DNA of 64,000 nt from Clostridia bacterium (GTDB lineage Bacteria > Bacillota > Clostridia > Monoglobales > Monoglobaceae): NCBI GenBank assembly GCA_017546145.1, contig JAFYXN010000021.1, positions 1-64,000 on the forward strand. Direction: 5' to 3'. Under the pieces are notes generated by a model. It was given only the letters and a program-made list of their open reading frames with translations, searched no databases and had not been told where the DNA came from. Of this stretch, positions 16,717 through 24,313 are shown piece by piece. A program made the translations under genes and the position numbers. Each line of letters begins with the position of its first letter. Position 1 is the first letter of the stretch.

Positions 16717-18273
16717 ATGTTGAAAAGAACCATTGCATTATTGCTTGCAGTATTTGTTGTATTGCTGGGCGGATGCTCAAATAAAAAAGGAAATACTTCG
16801 TCTGATACCGAAAACGGCTCGGACGGTGCGGATATATCTGTTTTTTCATACAAAGCAGATACCTATTGCCCTATTGCCAGCAATAATCAGGCAAATATCC
16901 GTATGCTTGGTATAGTTTATGAAGGGCTGATTTCTTTAAATGATACACTTATGCCTGAAGGCTGCCTTGCAGAAAGCTGGAATGTTTCGGGCGACGGACT
17001 AAATTGGACGCTGAAACTCAGAAAAAACGTTCTGTGGCACAGCGGTGGCGAATTTACATCGGATGATGTTGTATATACGGTTAATCAAATCAAAGCAATG
17101 GACACAAGCGCGTATCGGTACAATGTATCAAATATTGCCGGGATAAAAGCAAGTGGGGAAAACGAGGTTAAAATTACCCTTACTAAGCCAATTGCAAATT
17201 TTGTAAATTTGTTATACTTCCCGATAATAAAAAAGGCTGATGACGAAATAAACCTTACTTCATATAAGCCTGACGGTACAGGCCCTTATATGTTTGAGGA
17301 CAGAAACGAGGGTAATGTTTATTATCTTGTTGCAAACAAAAAGTGGTGGGGCGGTCATATAGTTGCCCAAACGGTTAAGGTTCGTATGCTGCCGGGCGGA
17401 GATACAGCGCTGTATGCGTTCAGCTCGGGAAGTATAGATTTGGCTCCGGTGGAAAATATGGATTGGGGACAGTTTGTTGACCCGACTTCAGCAGCATATA
17501 CTTCGGTGGCAACACCTGTTTATGATTTTCTTGGTATAAACCATAGAAACAGGATTTTGAGCCTTCCTGAAATTCGTGAAGCAATATCCCTTGCTATTGA
17601 CCGCGACGAGATTGTGGAAAAAGTAATGCTTGGTTATGCCCAGCCTGCCAATGCTCCGGTGCGAAAAGAGTGGTTTGTGCGTGGAAGTCAGGACTTTGAG
17701 CATAAACAGAATACTGATGCGGCTAAAAGACTTCTTGAGGAAAACTTATGGAGATTTGAAAACAATACTTACCGCAAGTCAATTGAAAATGTAATGCATA
17801 GTGCACAGTTCAACATCCTTATAAATGAAGAAAATACAGTTCGTGAAAATATTGCAAGGGTTATTTCCGACAACCTCGAGACATTTGGAATTAAGGCGAC
17901 GGTTACAAGAGTTCCGTATGATACTTACAAAGAAAAGATTCAAAACGGAGACTATGATGCATTTATAGGAAGCATTGCCCTTTCGCCCGACCTTGATTTT
18001 TTAAATATTTTTGGCGAAGGAAATATGTTTGGTTTTCAGGATGACGAAATGCAGCAGGTTATGTCCGAAATGCAAAATAAACAGTCTGCAGAAGATATAA
18101 AAACGGCTTATGCCGAGTTTATCAACCTGTTTGAACAGATTAATCCTGTAGTGGGTCTGTTTTTTGAAAATACTGTTATGATATATTCAAAAAGAATCGA
18201 AGAAGAAGGAATAAAACCCTCGTATTTTGATATGTATAGGGGTATTGAAAATATGCGCAAGGGAGAGGCATAA
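16717..18273 (+). CDS. oligopeptide/dipeptide-type ABC transporter substrate-binding lipoprotein (orphan)
   Basis: A 518-residue solute-binding family 5 protein (DppA/OppA type). The N-terminus has a lipoprotein signal ending in LLGGCSN, so the Cys near residue 20 is lipidated. The segments EGLISLNDTLMPEGCLAESW and LKLRKNVLWHSGGEFTSDDV are typical of the family. ATG 16717 is preferred over ATG 16708 because AGAGG (16703-16707) touches the latter. No permease or ATPase gene is nearby, so it must borrow a transporter or serve as a sensor or receptor. Cargo unknown; peptides are the family default. Confidence 0.9.
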   Translation: MLKRTIALLLAVFVVLLGGCSNKKGNTSSDTENGSDGADISVFSYKADTYCPIASNNQANIRMLGIVYEGLISLNDTLMPEGCLAESWNVSGDGLNWTLKLRKNVLWHSGGEFTSDDVVYTVNQIKAMDTSAYRYNVSNIAGIKASGENEVKITLTKPIANFVNLLYFPIIKKADDEINLTSYKPDGTGPYMFEDRNEGNVYYLVANKKWWGGHIVAQTVKVRMLPGGDTALYAFSSGSIDLAPVENMDWGQFVDPTSAAYTSVATPVYDFLGINHRNRILSLPEIREAISLAIDRDEIVEKVMLGYAQPANAPVRKEWFVRGSQDFEHKQNTDAAKRLLEENLWRFENNTYRKSIENVMHSAQFNILINEENTVRENIARVISDNLETFGIKATVTRVPYDTYKEKIQNGDYDAFIGSIALSPDLDFLNIFGEGNMFGFQDDEMQQVMSEMQNKQSAEDIKTAYAEFINLFEQINPVVGLFFENTVMIYSKRIEEEGIKPSYFDMYRGIENMRKGEA

Positions 18274-18274
18274 A

Positions 18275-19489
18275 TTGAAAAGAACCATAATTCACGTGGA
18301 TATGGATGCCTTTTTTGCCGCAGTTGAGGTGAGGGATAACCCAAATCTTTTGGGCAAGCCATTGATTATTGGAGCATTACCTCATGAGCGCGGCGTTGTT
18401 TCCACCTGCAGCTATGAGGCAAGACGCTATGGTGTTCACAGCGCAATGAACATAAAGGAAGCCTACCGCAGATGTCCTCATGGAATATATATGCACGGCA
18501 ATATGTCAAAGTATGCCGAGGCATCGGCGCAGATACATGAAATTATGCTGAAATATACCGACATAATAGAGTTTGTTGCATTGGACGAAGGGTATATGGA
18601 TGTTACAAGCTCTTTACGGATTTTCGGCAGTGCAGAGAATATAGGCAAACAGCTGAAAAAAGAAATTTATGACGCAGTGGGGGTTACCTGCTCGGTTGGA
18701 ATTTCGTATTCTATGATGGGTGCAAAGCTTGCAAGCGAGGAGAAGAAGCCGGACGGCTTTTTTGTAATCCCAAACCGCGAAGCCTTGGTTGATTTGATAC
18801 GTGAACGTCCGGTGGGGGTTATTTCAGGGATTGGCTCAAAAACTGCCGAGCGTCTTAAACGTGTGGGGATAGTTACAGTTCAGGATTTACTTAATACTCC
18901 TGAGGAAAACCTCAAGCCATTTGGAGCTGTTGGTGCAGAAATTAAAAGATTGGCAGAGGGAAGAGATTCAAGACAGGTAGTTGCCCAAGCTGTATCAAAA
19001 TCTATTGGACGCGAGCACACCTTTCAAAAAGATATTACAGACACAAAAGTCTTAAAAGATGTCTTACTGTTGCTTTCACGCGATGTCAGTATCAGAGCGA
19101 AGCGCAGCGGGATGCAGGGCAAAACAGTCACTCTTAAACTAAAATTCAATGATATGCACAGCATAACCCGCGCCAAAAGCGGTGAGGCTACAAACTCGTC
19201 AAAAGAAATATTCAAACGCGTATCTGAATTGCTTGACGGGCTTGCTCTGACAGATGCGGTGCGGCTGGTAGGGGTTACAGTAAGCAATCTTCAATGCGAA
19301 GACGATGAGCCTCAAGCCCAACTATCTCTGTTTGATATTTTAGAGCCTGAAAAAGGCAGTTCAAAGCAAAAGGCGAAAGCGCTTGAGGATACAATATTTG
19401 ATCTGCATACAAAGTACGGAAGAAGTATTTTAAAAACAGCCAGAGAGATGGAAGTGTGGAACAAAATAAACGACATTGAAAACGATTAA
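18275..19489 (+). CDS. dinB: DNA polymerase IV (Y-family)
   Basis: A 404-residue translesion polymerase. IIHVDMDAFFAAVE carries the first catalytic Asp. YEARRYGV is the fingers motif, and ALDEGYMDVTSS holds the second acidic pair (Asp-Glu). GIGSKTAERLKRVGI is the helix-hairpin-helix in the thumb. The little-finger domain follows, and a beta-clamp-binding-like peptide, AQLSLFDI, lies near residue 350. Start TTG 18275 has GGGAG upstream and sits one base after the previous stop. Error-prone bypass synthesis at stalled forks. No LexA box was noticed directly upstream, consistent with read-through from the preceding genes. Confidence 0.95.
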   Translation: MKRTIIHVDMDAFFAAVEVRDNPNLLGKPLIIGALPHERGVVSTCSYEARRYGVHSAMNIKEAYRRCPHGIYMHGNMSKYAEASAQIHEIMLKYTDIIEFVALDEGYMDVTSSLRIFGSAENIGKQLKKEIYDAVGVTCSVGISYSMMGAKLASEEKKPDGFFVIPNREALVDLIRERPVGVISGIGSKTAERLKRVGIVTVQDLLNTPEENLKPFGAVGAEIKRLAEGRDSRQVVAQAVSKSIGREHTFQKDITDTKVLKDVLLLLSRDVSIRAKRSGMQGKTVTLKLKFNDMHSITRAKSGEATNSSKEIFKRVSELLDGLALTDAVRLVGVTVSNLQCEDDEPQAQLSLFDILEPEKGSSKQKAKALEDTIFDLHTKYGRSILKTAREMEVWNKINDIEND

Positions 19490-19526
19490 AAGACAAGCCG
19501 CACAAGCGGCAGAATGGAGAAAATCT

Positions 19527-19880
19527 ATGAAACTATCAACGGTAAAAGAACTGTTAGACGGCACAGTGCTGACGGGCGGGGAATTGCTTGAACAGGAGGT
19601 AGACTCGGCATTCGGAAGTGACCTTATGAGTGATGTCCTTGCATTTGTCGAAAACCGCGTTTTGTTGCTTACCGGACTTGTAAATCCGCAAGTTGTAAGA
19701 ACGGCAGAAATGATGGATATATCCGCAATTGTTTTTGTGCGCGGAAAGTGCCCTGATGAAAATGTAGTTGAATTGGCAAAATCAAAGGGAATGGTTATTA
19801 TAACAACCGAAGACACCCTTTATGTTGCCAGTGGAAAGCTTTATTCAAACGGATTGACAGGCAGCGCAAAGGAGGGGTAA
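19527..19880 (+). CDS. DRTGG domain protein (first copy)
   Basis: A 117-residue protein consisting of one DRTGG-type alpha/beta domain (KLSTVKELLDGTVLTGGELL ... ALAF-like core ... VIITTEDTLYVASGKLY). DRTGG domains occur in phosphotransacetylases and CBS proteins and are thought to bind small ligands. Start ATG 19527 with GGAG upstream. It begins a five-gene set (DRTGG, SpoIIAB-like ATPase, hydrogenase homologue, DRTGG, PHP) lying just before the hydrogenase operon. A role in sensing metabolic or redox state is inferred from that setting only. A second, diverged copy lies at 21631-21966. Confidence 0.8.
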   Translation: MKLSTVKELLDGTVLTGGELLEQEVDSAFGSDLMSDVLAFVENRVLLLTGLVNPQVVRTAEMMDISAIVFVRGKCPDENVVELAKSKGMVIITTEDTLYVASGKLYSNGLTGSAKEG

Positions 19881-19884
19881 ACCG

Positions 19885-20313
19885 GTGGCAGAGGTTATGA
19901 AGTTACATTATACGGTTAGCGGTGACGATTTTACCCGAGCAGGTGAAACTTCAAGCAAAGTCAAAAAAACTCTCAATCAGCTGGGCTTCAGACCCGAGGT
20001 GGTCAGAAAGGTAGCAATCTCCATGTACGAGGCGGAGATTAATATGGTTATCCACGCAAACGGCGGGACGATTGACGTTGATATTTCACCTGAAGAAATT
20101 ATTATTGTGATGCAGGATACCGGACCGGGTATTCCCGATATTGAAAAGGCTATGCAGGAGGGCTATTCCACTGCTGACCATAACGTACGCGAGCTTGGCT
20201 TCGGAGCGGGTATGGGTCTGCCGAACATGAAAAGATATTCCGATGATATGCAAATAGATACAGAGGTGGGAAAGGGTACCTGTGTTAAGCTTGTAATAAA
20301 AGCAAAGGAGTGA
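19885..20313 (+). CDS. SpoIIAB/RsbW-like ATP-binding protein (anti-sigma-factor type)
   Basis: A 142-residue GHKL ATPase domain alone. The N box is YEAEINMVIHANGG, the G1 box DTGPGIPDIE and the G2 box GFGAGMGLPNMKR. Length and motifs match the serine-kinase/anti-sigma regulators RsbW and SpoIIAB rather than two-component kinases, since there is no dimerisation/His domain. No sigma factor or anti-anti-sigma (STAS) gene is adjacent. Instead it is embedded with DRTGG and hydrogenase-like genes, so its target may be one of these proteins. GTG 19885 has AAAGGAGGG upstream, 4 bp after the previous stop. Confidence 0.88.
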   Translation: MAEVMKLHYTVSGDDFTRAGETSSKVKKTLNQLGFRPEVVRKVAISMYEAEINMVIHANGGTIDVDISPEEIIIVMQDTGPGIPDIEKAMQEGYSTADHNVRELGFGAGMGLPNMKRYSDDMQIDTEVGKGTCVKLVIKAKE

Positions 20314-20320
20314 GGTTAAA

Positions 20321-21634
20321 GTGGAAAAATACTGGCATTCAGTTACACTGGATAAAGATTTGTGTAAAGGCTGTACTCACTGTTTAAAGCTCTGCCCGAC
20401 TCAGGCTATACGTGTTCAGGGCGGAAAAGCTAAAATTTTAAAGGAACGCTGCATAGACTGCGGAGAATGTATAAGAGTGTGTCCGTATCATGCCAAAAAA
20501 GCAGTTACAGATTCGTTTGAGATGCTCAAAAGGTTCAAGCATAGTATTGCATTGGTTGCACCTGCTTTTTACGGTCAGTTTTCCAGAACAGAGGATATAG
20601 ATACCATACTTACGGCATTGATTGACTTGGGATTTGATGATGTGTTTGAGGTCGCAAAAGGTGCTCAGGCGGTTACAAAAAAGACAAACGAGTTACTCGC
20701 GTCAGGTGAGCTTTTAAAGCCTTCAATCTCATCAGCGTGTCCGGCGGTTGTCAGATTGATTGCAATTAAATTTCCAAATCTGATAAGCAATATTGTGCCG
20801 CTTAAATCACCTATGGAGGTTTCAGCGGCACAGGCAAGAGAGGAAGCTGCAATCAAAACAGGTCTTTCTCCTGACGAAATAGGAATATTCTTTATAAGTC
20901 CATGTGCGGCAAAAGCAACCTTTATAAAAGGCGGCTATACCGTCAATAAGTCAAATGTTGACGGCGTTATTTCGATCAAGGATGTTTGCATAAAAATGTC
21001 CAGACAGTTTCAAAAAATAGCCGACGTGAAAAACCTTCATGAAGCAGGAAGTTCGGGCGTTATGTGGGCTGCAAGCGGTGGCGAGGCAGAAGCTACAACT
21101 GCGAAAAAGTTTATTGCAGTGGATGGAATACATAACGTAATAAAAGTCCTTGAAGAAATTGAAGACGGAAAACTCGGTGATATTGAATATGTTGAGGCGC
21201 TTGCCTGCCCCGGCGGCTGTGTAGGCGGTCCTCTTACAACCGAAAACAGCTTTTCGGCTCGCGCTAAAATTCAGCGTATATGCAAGAGCATTGATGATAC
21301 CGATGTGACGTTTGGCGAAAATATAAATATGTTCTGGGATCAGGCTATGGTATACAGACCGGTAATGAACCTTGACCCTGATATAAACGAAGCGATGCGC
21401 AAGCTCAATCTTATTGATGAACTTTATGAACAGCTTCCAAAGCTTGATTGCGGCTCTTGCGGCTCACCCGGCTGCCGCACTCTGGCAGAGGATATAGTCA
21501 GAGGCTATGCCAAAGAAACAGACTGTATATTTAAGCTAAGAGAAAAGGTAAGCGCCATGGCTCGTGATATGCTTGAACTTGAGGGGCAAAATACGTTACT
21601 CAGCAGCAAAAAAAGTGAGGAGGAAAACAAATGA
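20321..21634 (+). CDS. [FeFe]-hydrogenase homologue, putative sensory/non-canonical type
   Basis: 437 residues. Two N-terminal [4Fe-4S] ferredoxin motifs (CKGCTHCLKLCP and CIDCGECIRVCP) precede a hydrogenase large-subunit domain. The H-cluster loops read SSACPAVV (L1), SPCAAK (L2) and ALACPGGCVGG (L3). A further Cys motif, CGSCGSPGC...C, and a C-terminal coiled coil follow. L1 differs from the TSCSPGW of the HydA-like protein encoded at 26128, while the L2 and L3 cysteines are kept. This architecture resembles sensory hydrogenases (HydS) but without a PAS domain. It probably reports H2 or redox state rather than making bulk H2; that is inference. The stop overlaps the next start (ATGA). Confidence 0.85.
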   Translation: MEKYWHSVTLDKDLCKGCTHCLKLCPTQAIRVQGGKAKILKERCIDCGECIRVCPYHAKKAVTDSFEMLKRFKHSIALVAPAFYGQFSRTEDIDTILTALIDLGFDDVFEVAKGAQAVTKKTNELLASGELLKPSISSACPAVVRLIAIKFPNLISNIVPLKSPMEVSAAQAREEAAIKTGLSPDEIGIFFISPCAAKATFIKGGYTVNKSNVDGVISIKDVCIKMSRQFQKIADVKNLHEAGSSGVMWAASGGEAEATTAKKFIAVDGIHNVIKVLEEIEDGKLGDIEYVEALACPGGCVGGPLTTENSFSARAKIQRICKSIDDTDVTFGENINMFWDQAMVYRPVMNLDPDINEAMRKLNLIDELYEQLPKLDCGSCGSPGCRTLAEDIVRGYAKETDCIFKLREKVSAMARDMLELEGQNTLLSSKKSEEENK

Positions 21635-21966
21635 CAGTCAGCGAAATTGCAAAAGAATTAAACCTGAAATTTTTTACCTGTGAGGATTTAGCAGCTCAAA
21701 AAGAGGCTAAGGGCTGCTATATAGGCGACCTTTTAAGTTTTGCTATGTCAAAGGTTGAGATGAACAATATCTGGATTACAATTCAAACCAATGTAAACAT
21801 TGTTGCTGTTGCTACATTGGCTGAAGCTTCCTGCATTTTGCTTACAGATGGCTGTGTCCCCGACAAACTTACTATTGAAAGAGCCGAGGAGCAGGAAATG
21901 ATAATTCTTGGCGGCGACTTAACCGCTTATGAGGCTGCGTCAAAGCTTTCGCAGCTGGGAATATGA
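21631..21966 (+). CDS. DRTGG domain protein (second copy)
   Basis: A 111-residue single-domain protein with the same fold pattern as the product at 19527: VSEIAKELNLKFF, LLSFAMSKVE, ILLTDGCVPD, MIILGGDLTAYEAASKL. Sequence identity between the copies looks low, suggesting old duplication and separate roles. Its ATG overlaps the stop of the hydrogenase homologue, and its own stop overlaps the PHP gene start by four bases. The three products are thus translationally coupled and likely needed in fixed ratio. No catalytic residues are evident. Confidence 0.78.
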   Translation: MTVSEIAKELNLKFFTCEDLAAQKEAKGCYIGDLLSFAMSKVEMNNIWITIQTNVNIVAVATLAEASCILLTDGCVPDKLTIERAEEQEMIILGGDLTAYEAASKLSQLGI

Positions 21967-22661
21967 AGCTGTATTACGACCTGCATATTCATTCGGCGCT
22001 TTCGCCCTGCGGTGACGAGGACATGACCCCCAATAATATTGTTAATATGGCGTGCCTGCTTGGACTTGATTTGATTGCCGTTACCGACCATAACACAGCA
22101 GAAAATGTAAGGGCAGTATGCAATGCGGCAGAGGGCAAAATAAAGGTTGTCCCCGGTATTGAAGTTACCACAGCGGAAGAGGTACATACACTATGTTATT
22201 TTCCAAGCGTTGAAGCGGCGGAGGATATGAGCGGATTTTTGAAAAAGAATATGCAGGGTATAAAAAATCGTCCCGAAATATTCGGACGTCAGCTGCTTAT
22301 GAACAGTAATGACGAAATTGTGGGTGAAGAAGAAAATTTGCTGATAAGTGCAGTCAATCTTGATATATACGAGGTGTGCGGTGCAACAAAAGAGCGCGAC
22401 GGATTGTTTGTTCCGGCACATATTGACAAATCAAGCTACAGCGTTTTGGCAAATTTGGGATTTTTACCGCCTGATTTGGAGGCGGATGCCCTTGAAATAA
22501 CAGCTCAGAACATGGAAAAATACAAAGAACATTATAATCAATTTACGATTTTTACAAGCTCTGATGCGCATTATCTCGGGGATATATCTGAAAAATCTGC
22601 GTATTTGGACGATAAGAGCAAAATATCACAAAAAATAGTTGAATTTTTGTGCAAGTTTTAG
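21963..22661 (+). CDS. PHP domain phosphoesterase
   Basis: A 232-residue PHP (polymerase and histidinol phosphatase) protein. Metal-binding motifs are DLHIHSALSPCGDED (HxH) at the N-terminus, AVTDHNTAEN, PGIEVTTAEEVHTLC, VPAHIDK and SSDAHYLGD near the C-terminus. It should hydrolyse a phosphomonoester or phosphodiester, and the substrate is unknown. ATGA coupling to the second DRTGG gene and its place at the end of the signalling-like set suggest it removes a phosphate or nucleotide signal. No terminator was seen before the hydrogenase operon, 187 bp downstream. Confidence 0.88.
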   Translation: MKLYYDLHIHSALSPCGDEDMTPNNIVNMACLLGLDLIAVTDHNTAENVRAVCNAAEGKIKVVPGIEVTTAEEVHTLCYFPSVEAAEDMSGFLKKNMQGIKNRPEIFGRQLLMNSNDEIVGEEENLLISAVNLDIYEVCGATKERDGLFVPAHIDKSSYSVLANLGFLPPDLEADALEITAQNMEKYKEHYNQFTIFTSSDAHYLGDISEKSAYLDDKSKISQKIVEFLCKF

Positions 22662-22702
22662 AAAATAAAATTCATCAAATTGTAGATTTTTGTGTTGATT
22701 TT

Positions 22703-22744
22703 TGCTATAATGATTTTGTGCGTCGAATGTTATAAAATTAACAA
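22703..22744 (+). promoter_or_regulatory. extended -10 promoter plus Rex-like operator (hydrogenase operon)
   Basis: TGCTATAAT (22703-22711) is an extended -10, and the -35 region is poor. Sixteen bases further, ATGTTATAAAATTAACAA (22727-22744) closely matches the Rex operator TTGTTAAnnnnTTAACAA, with the right half perfect. Rex releases DNA at high NADH, so binding here would repress the hydrogenase genes when NADH is low. Confidence 0.65.
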
Positions 22745-22848
22745 GGGTTTGAACGCACGTTTTGTTGCGTCTTGCAACAGTTAAAAATGCAAGTTATTAG
22801 ACCTGATAAGGGTTTTACAACATAAAAAGGTAGGAGGTTTAGTTACGA

Positions 22849-23340
22849 ATGGAAAAGAAAACGATTCCATTTAATGGGACAAAGGAACAGGAACAGCAGC
22901 TTATGGCTGTTATAGCGGAGCACAAGGGTCAGGACGGTGCCGTAATCCCCGTACTTCATAAAGCACAGGAAATTTACGGTTATCTTCCCATAGAGGTTCA
23001 GGAAATGATTTCTGAAGGTCTTGATGTACCGCTGGCAGAAATTTACGGTATCGTAACATTCTATACTCAGTTTTCACTTAATCCCAAGGGTAAATATCAC
23101 ATTGGCGTATGTCTTGGTACAGCATGCTATGTAAAGGGTTCAGGTGATATTCTGGATAAAATCAAAGAAATATTAGGAATTGAGGTTGGCGAGTGCACAC
23201 CTGATGGTCTCTTCTCAATTGAAGCCACACGTTGTATCGGTGCGTGCGGCCTTGCACCGGTTCTTACAGTAAACGATGACGTTTACGGAAGATTGGTTGT
23301 TGATGATGTTGAGGGTATCCTCAAAAAGTATCAGGGCTAA
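22849..23340 (+). CDS. hndA: NuoE/HndA-like [2Fe-2S] thioredoxin-fold hydrogenase subunit
   Basis: A 163-residue NuoE-type subunit. An N-terminal helical region (VIPVLHKAQEIYGYLP) is followed by a thioredoxin-like [2Fe-2S] domain with ligands in CLGTACYVKG and CIGACGLAPV. In HndABCD and HydABC hydrogenases this subunit passes electrons between the NAD(P)H/flavin subunit and the rest of the complex. RBS AGGAGG upstream. First gene of a five-gene operon that ends at 27867, downstream of the Rex-like site. Confidence 0.95.
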   Translation: MEKKTIPFNGTKEQEQQLMAVIAEHKGQDGAVIPVLHKAQEIYGYLPIEVQEMISEGLDVPLAEIYGIVTFYTQFSLNPKGKYHIGVCLGTACYVKGSGDILDKIKEILGIEVGECTPDGLFSIEATRCIGACGLAPVLTVNDDVYGRLVVDDVEGILKKYQG

Positions 23341-23343
23341 TCA

Positions 23344-23886
23344 ATGAGAGAAATTGCACTTCATATTCTGGATATAGTACAGAATTCAATTGTAGCAAAC
23401 GCAACAAGGATTGAAGTCATTATCACAGAGGAATCCGATGCTGACAAGCTTACGGTTGTTATCAGGGATAACGGCTGCGGTATGTCAAAGGAATTTCTTG
23501 AAAAAGTGATTGACCCCTTCACCACCAAGCGGACGACACGCAAAGTCGGTCTTGGTATACCGCTTTACAAAATGGCGGCAGAAAATACCGGCGGCAGCTT
23601 TGATATTCAATCAGAGGAAGGTAAGGGTACGGTAGTTACGGCAGTGTTCGGTTACAGCCACATTGACCGTCAGCCACTTGGAGATATTGCAGGGACAATG
23701 CTTGGTTTGTTTACATCGTATGAAGAAGTCGACTTTCTGTTTCGGCATAAGGTCAATGAAAAAAAATTTGAAGTTGACACGACTCAGCTGAAAAATGTGC
23801 TTGGTGACGTTTCGTTTCAAGTGCCTGAGGTTTATATGTGGCTTTCCGAATATTTAAAGGAAGGCGAAGAAGAACTCAATCAATAA
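23344..23886 (+). CDS. GHKL-type ATP-binding protein within the hydrogenase operon
   Basis: A 180-residue protein with a histidine-kinase-like ATPase domain: N box ILDIVQNSIVANAT, G1 RDNGCGMS, G2 VGLGIPLYKMA. It has neither a phosphoacceptor His domain nor a sensor. A C-terminal extension of about 70 residues has no recognised motif. It lies between the HndA and HndB genes, 3 bp after the former and close to the latter, so it is made together with the hydrogenase. Its role could be protein phosphorylation or ATP-dependent assembly or regulation of the complex. Both are inference. It is a second GHKL protein in the neighbourhood, distinct from the product at 19885. Confidence 0.87.
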   Translation: MREIALHILDIVQNSIVANATRIEVIITEESDADKLTVVIRDNGCGMSKEFLEKVIDPFTTKRTTRKVGLGIPLYKMAAENTGGSFDIQSEEGKGTVVTAVFGYSHIDRQPLGDIAGTMLGLFTSYEEVDFLFRHKVNEKKFEVDTTQLKNVLGDVSFQVPEVYMWLSEYLKEGEEELNQ

Positions 23887-23902
23887 AATGGAGGTAAAAA
23901 CA

Positions 23903-24268
23903 ATGAAAAGCTTGGCTGAACTCGAAGCAATAAGAAATAAAGCAAAAGGTTCTGTTAATTTAAGAAAAGATGATCACGCTGTTCGTGTTGTTGTTGGTAT
24001 GGCAACATGCGGTATCGCAGCAGGTGCAAGACCTGTAATGGCGGCTATTATGGAAGAGGTTGCAAAAAGAAACCTCGAACACGTTGCGGTTACACAGACA
24101 GGATGTATCGGTGTTTGCCGCTTAGAGCCAATCGTTGAGGTTATGGTTCCCGGCGAAGAAAAGGTTACTTATGTAAAGGTTGACCCCAAAAAGGCTGCTG
24201 AAATCGTAAGCGAACATATCGTTAACGGACGTATAGTTACAAAATATACAATCGGTGCTGCAGAATAA
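23903..24268 (+). CDS. hndB: HndB-like (2Fe-2S) ferredoxin subunit
   Basis: A 121-residue thioredoxin-like [2Fe-2S] protein, with MATCGIAAGARPV and TQTGCIGVCRLEPIVEV holding the four cluster cysteines. It matches HndB of NADP-reducing hydrogenases. ATG 23903 is chosen because GGAGG (23890-23894) lies nine bases upstream, whereas the in-frame ATG at 23888 lies upstream of that RBS. It likely serves as electron-transfer subunit next to the NuoF-like subunit. Confidence 0.92.
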   Translation: MKSLAELEAIRNKAKGSVNLRKDDHAVRVVVGMATCGIAAGARPVMAAIMEEVAKRNLEHVAVTQTGCIGVCRLEPIVEVMVPGEEKVTYVKVDPKKAAEIVSEHIVNGRIVTKYTIGAAE

Positions 24269-24313
24269 TTAAACAGCCCAGATTAATAATATAGAAAGGT
24301 TTGGTGTTTAAAC

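Noticed and set aside
22695-22711. TTGATT/TATAAT as a normal promoter pair before hndA
   Set aside because: The two boxes are only 5 bp apart. The TATAAT is better read as an extended -10 (TGCTATAAT).
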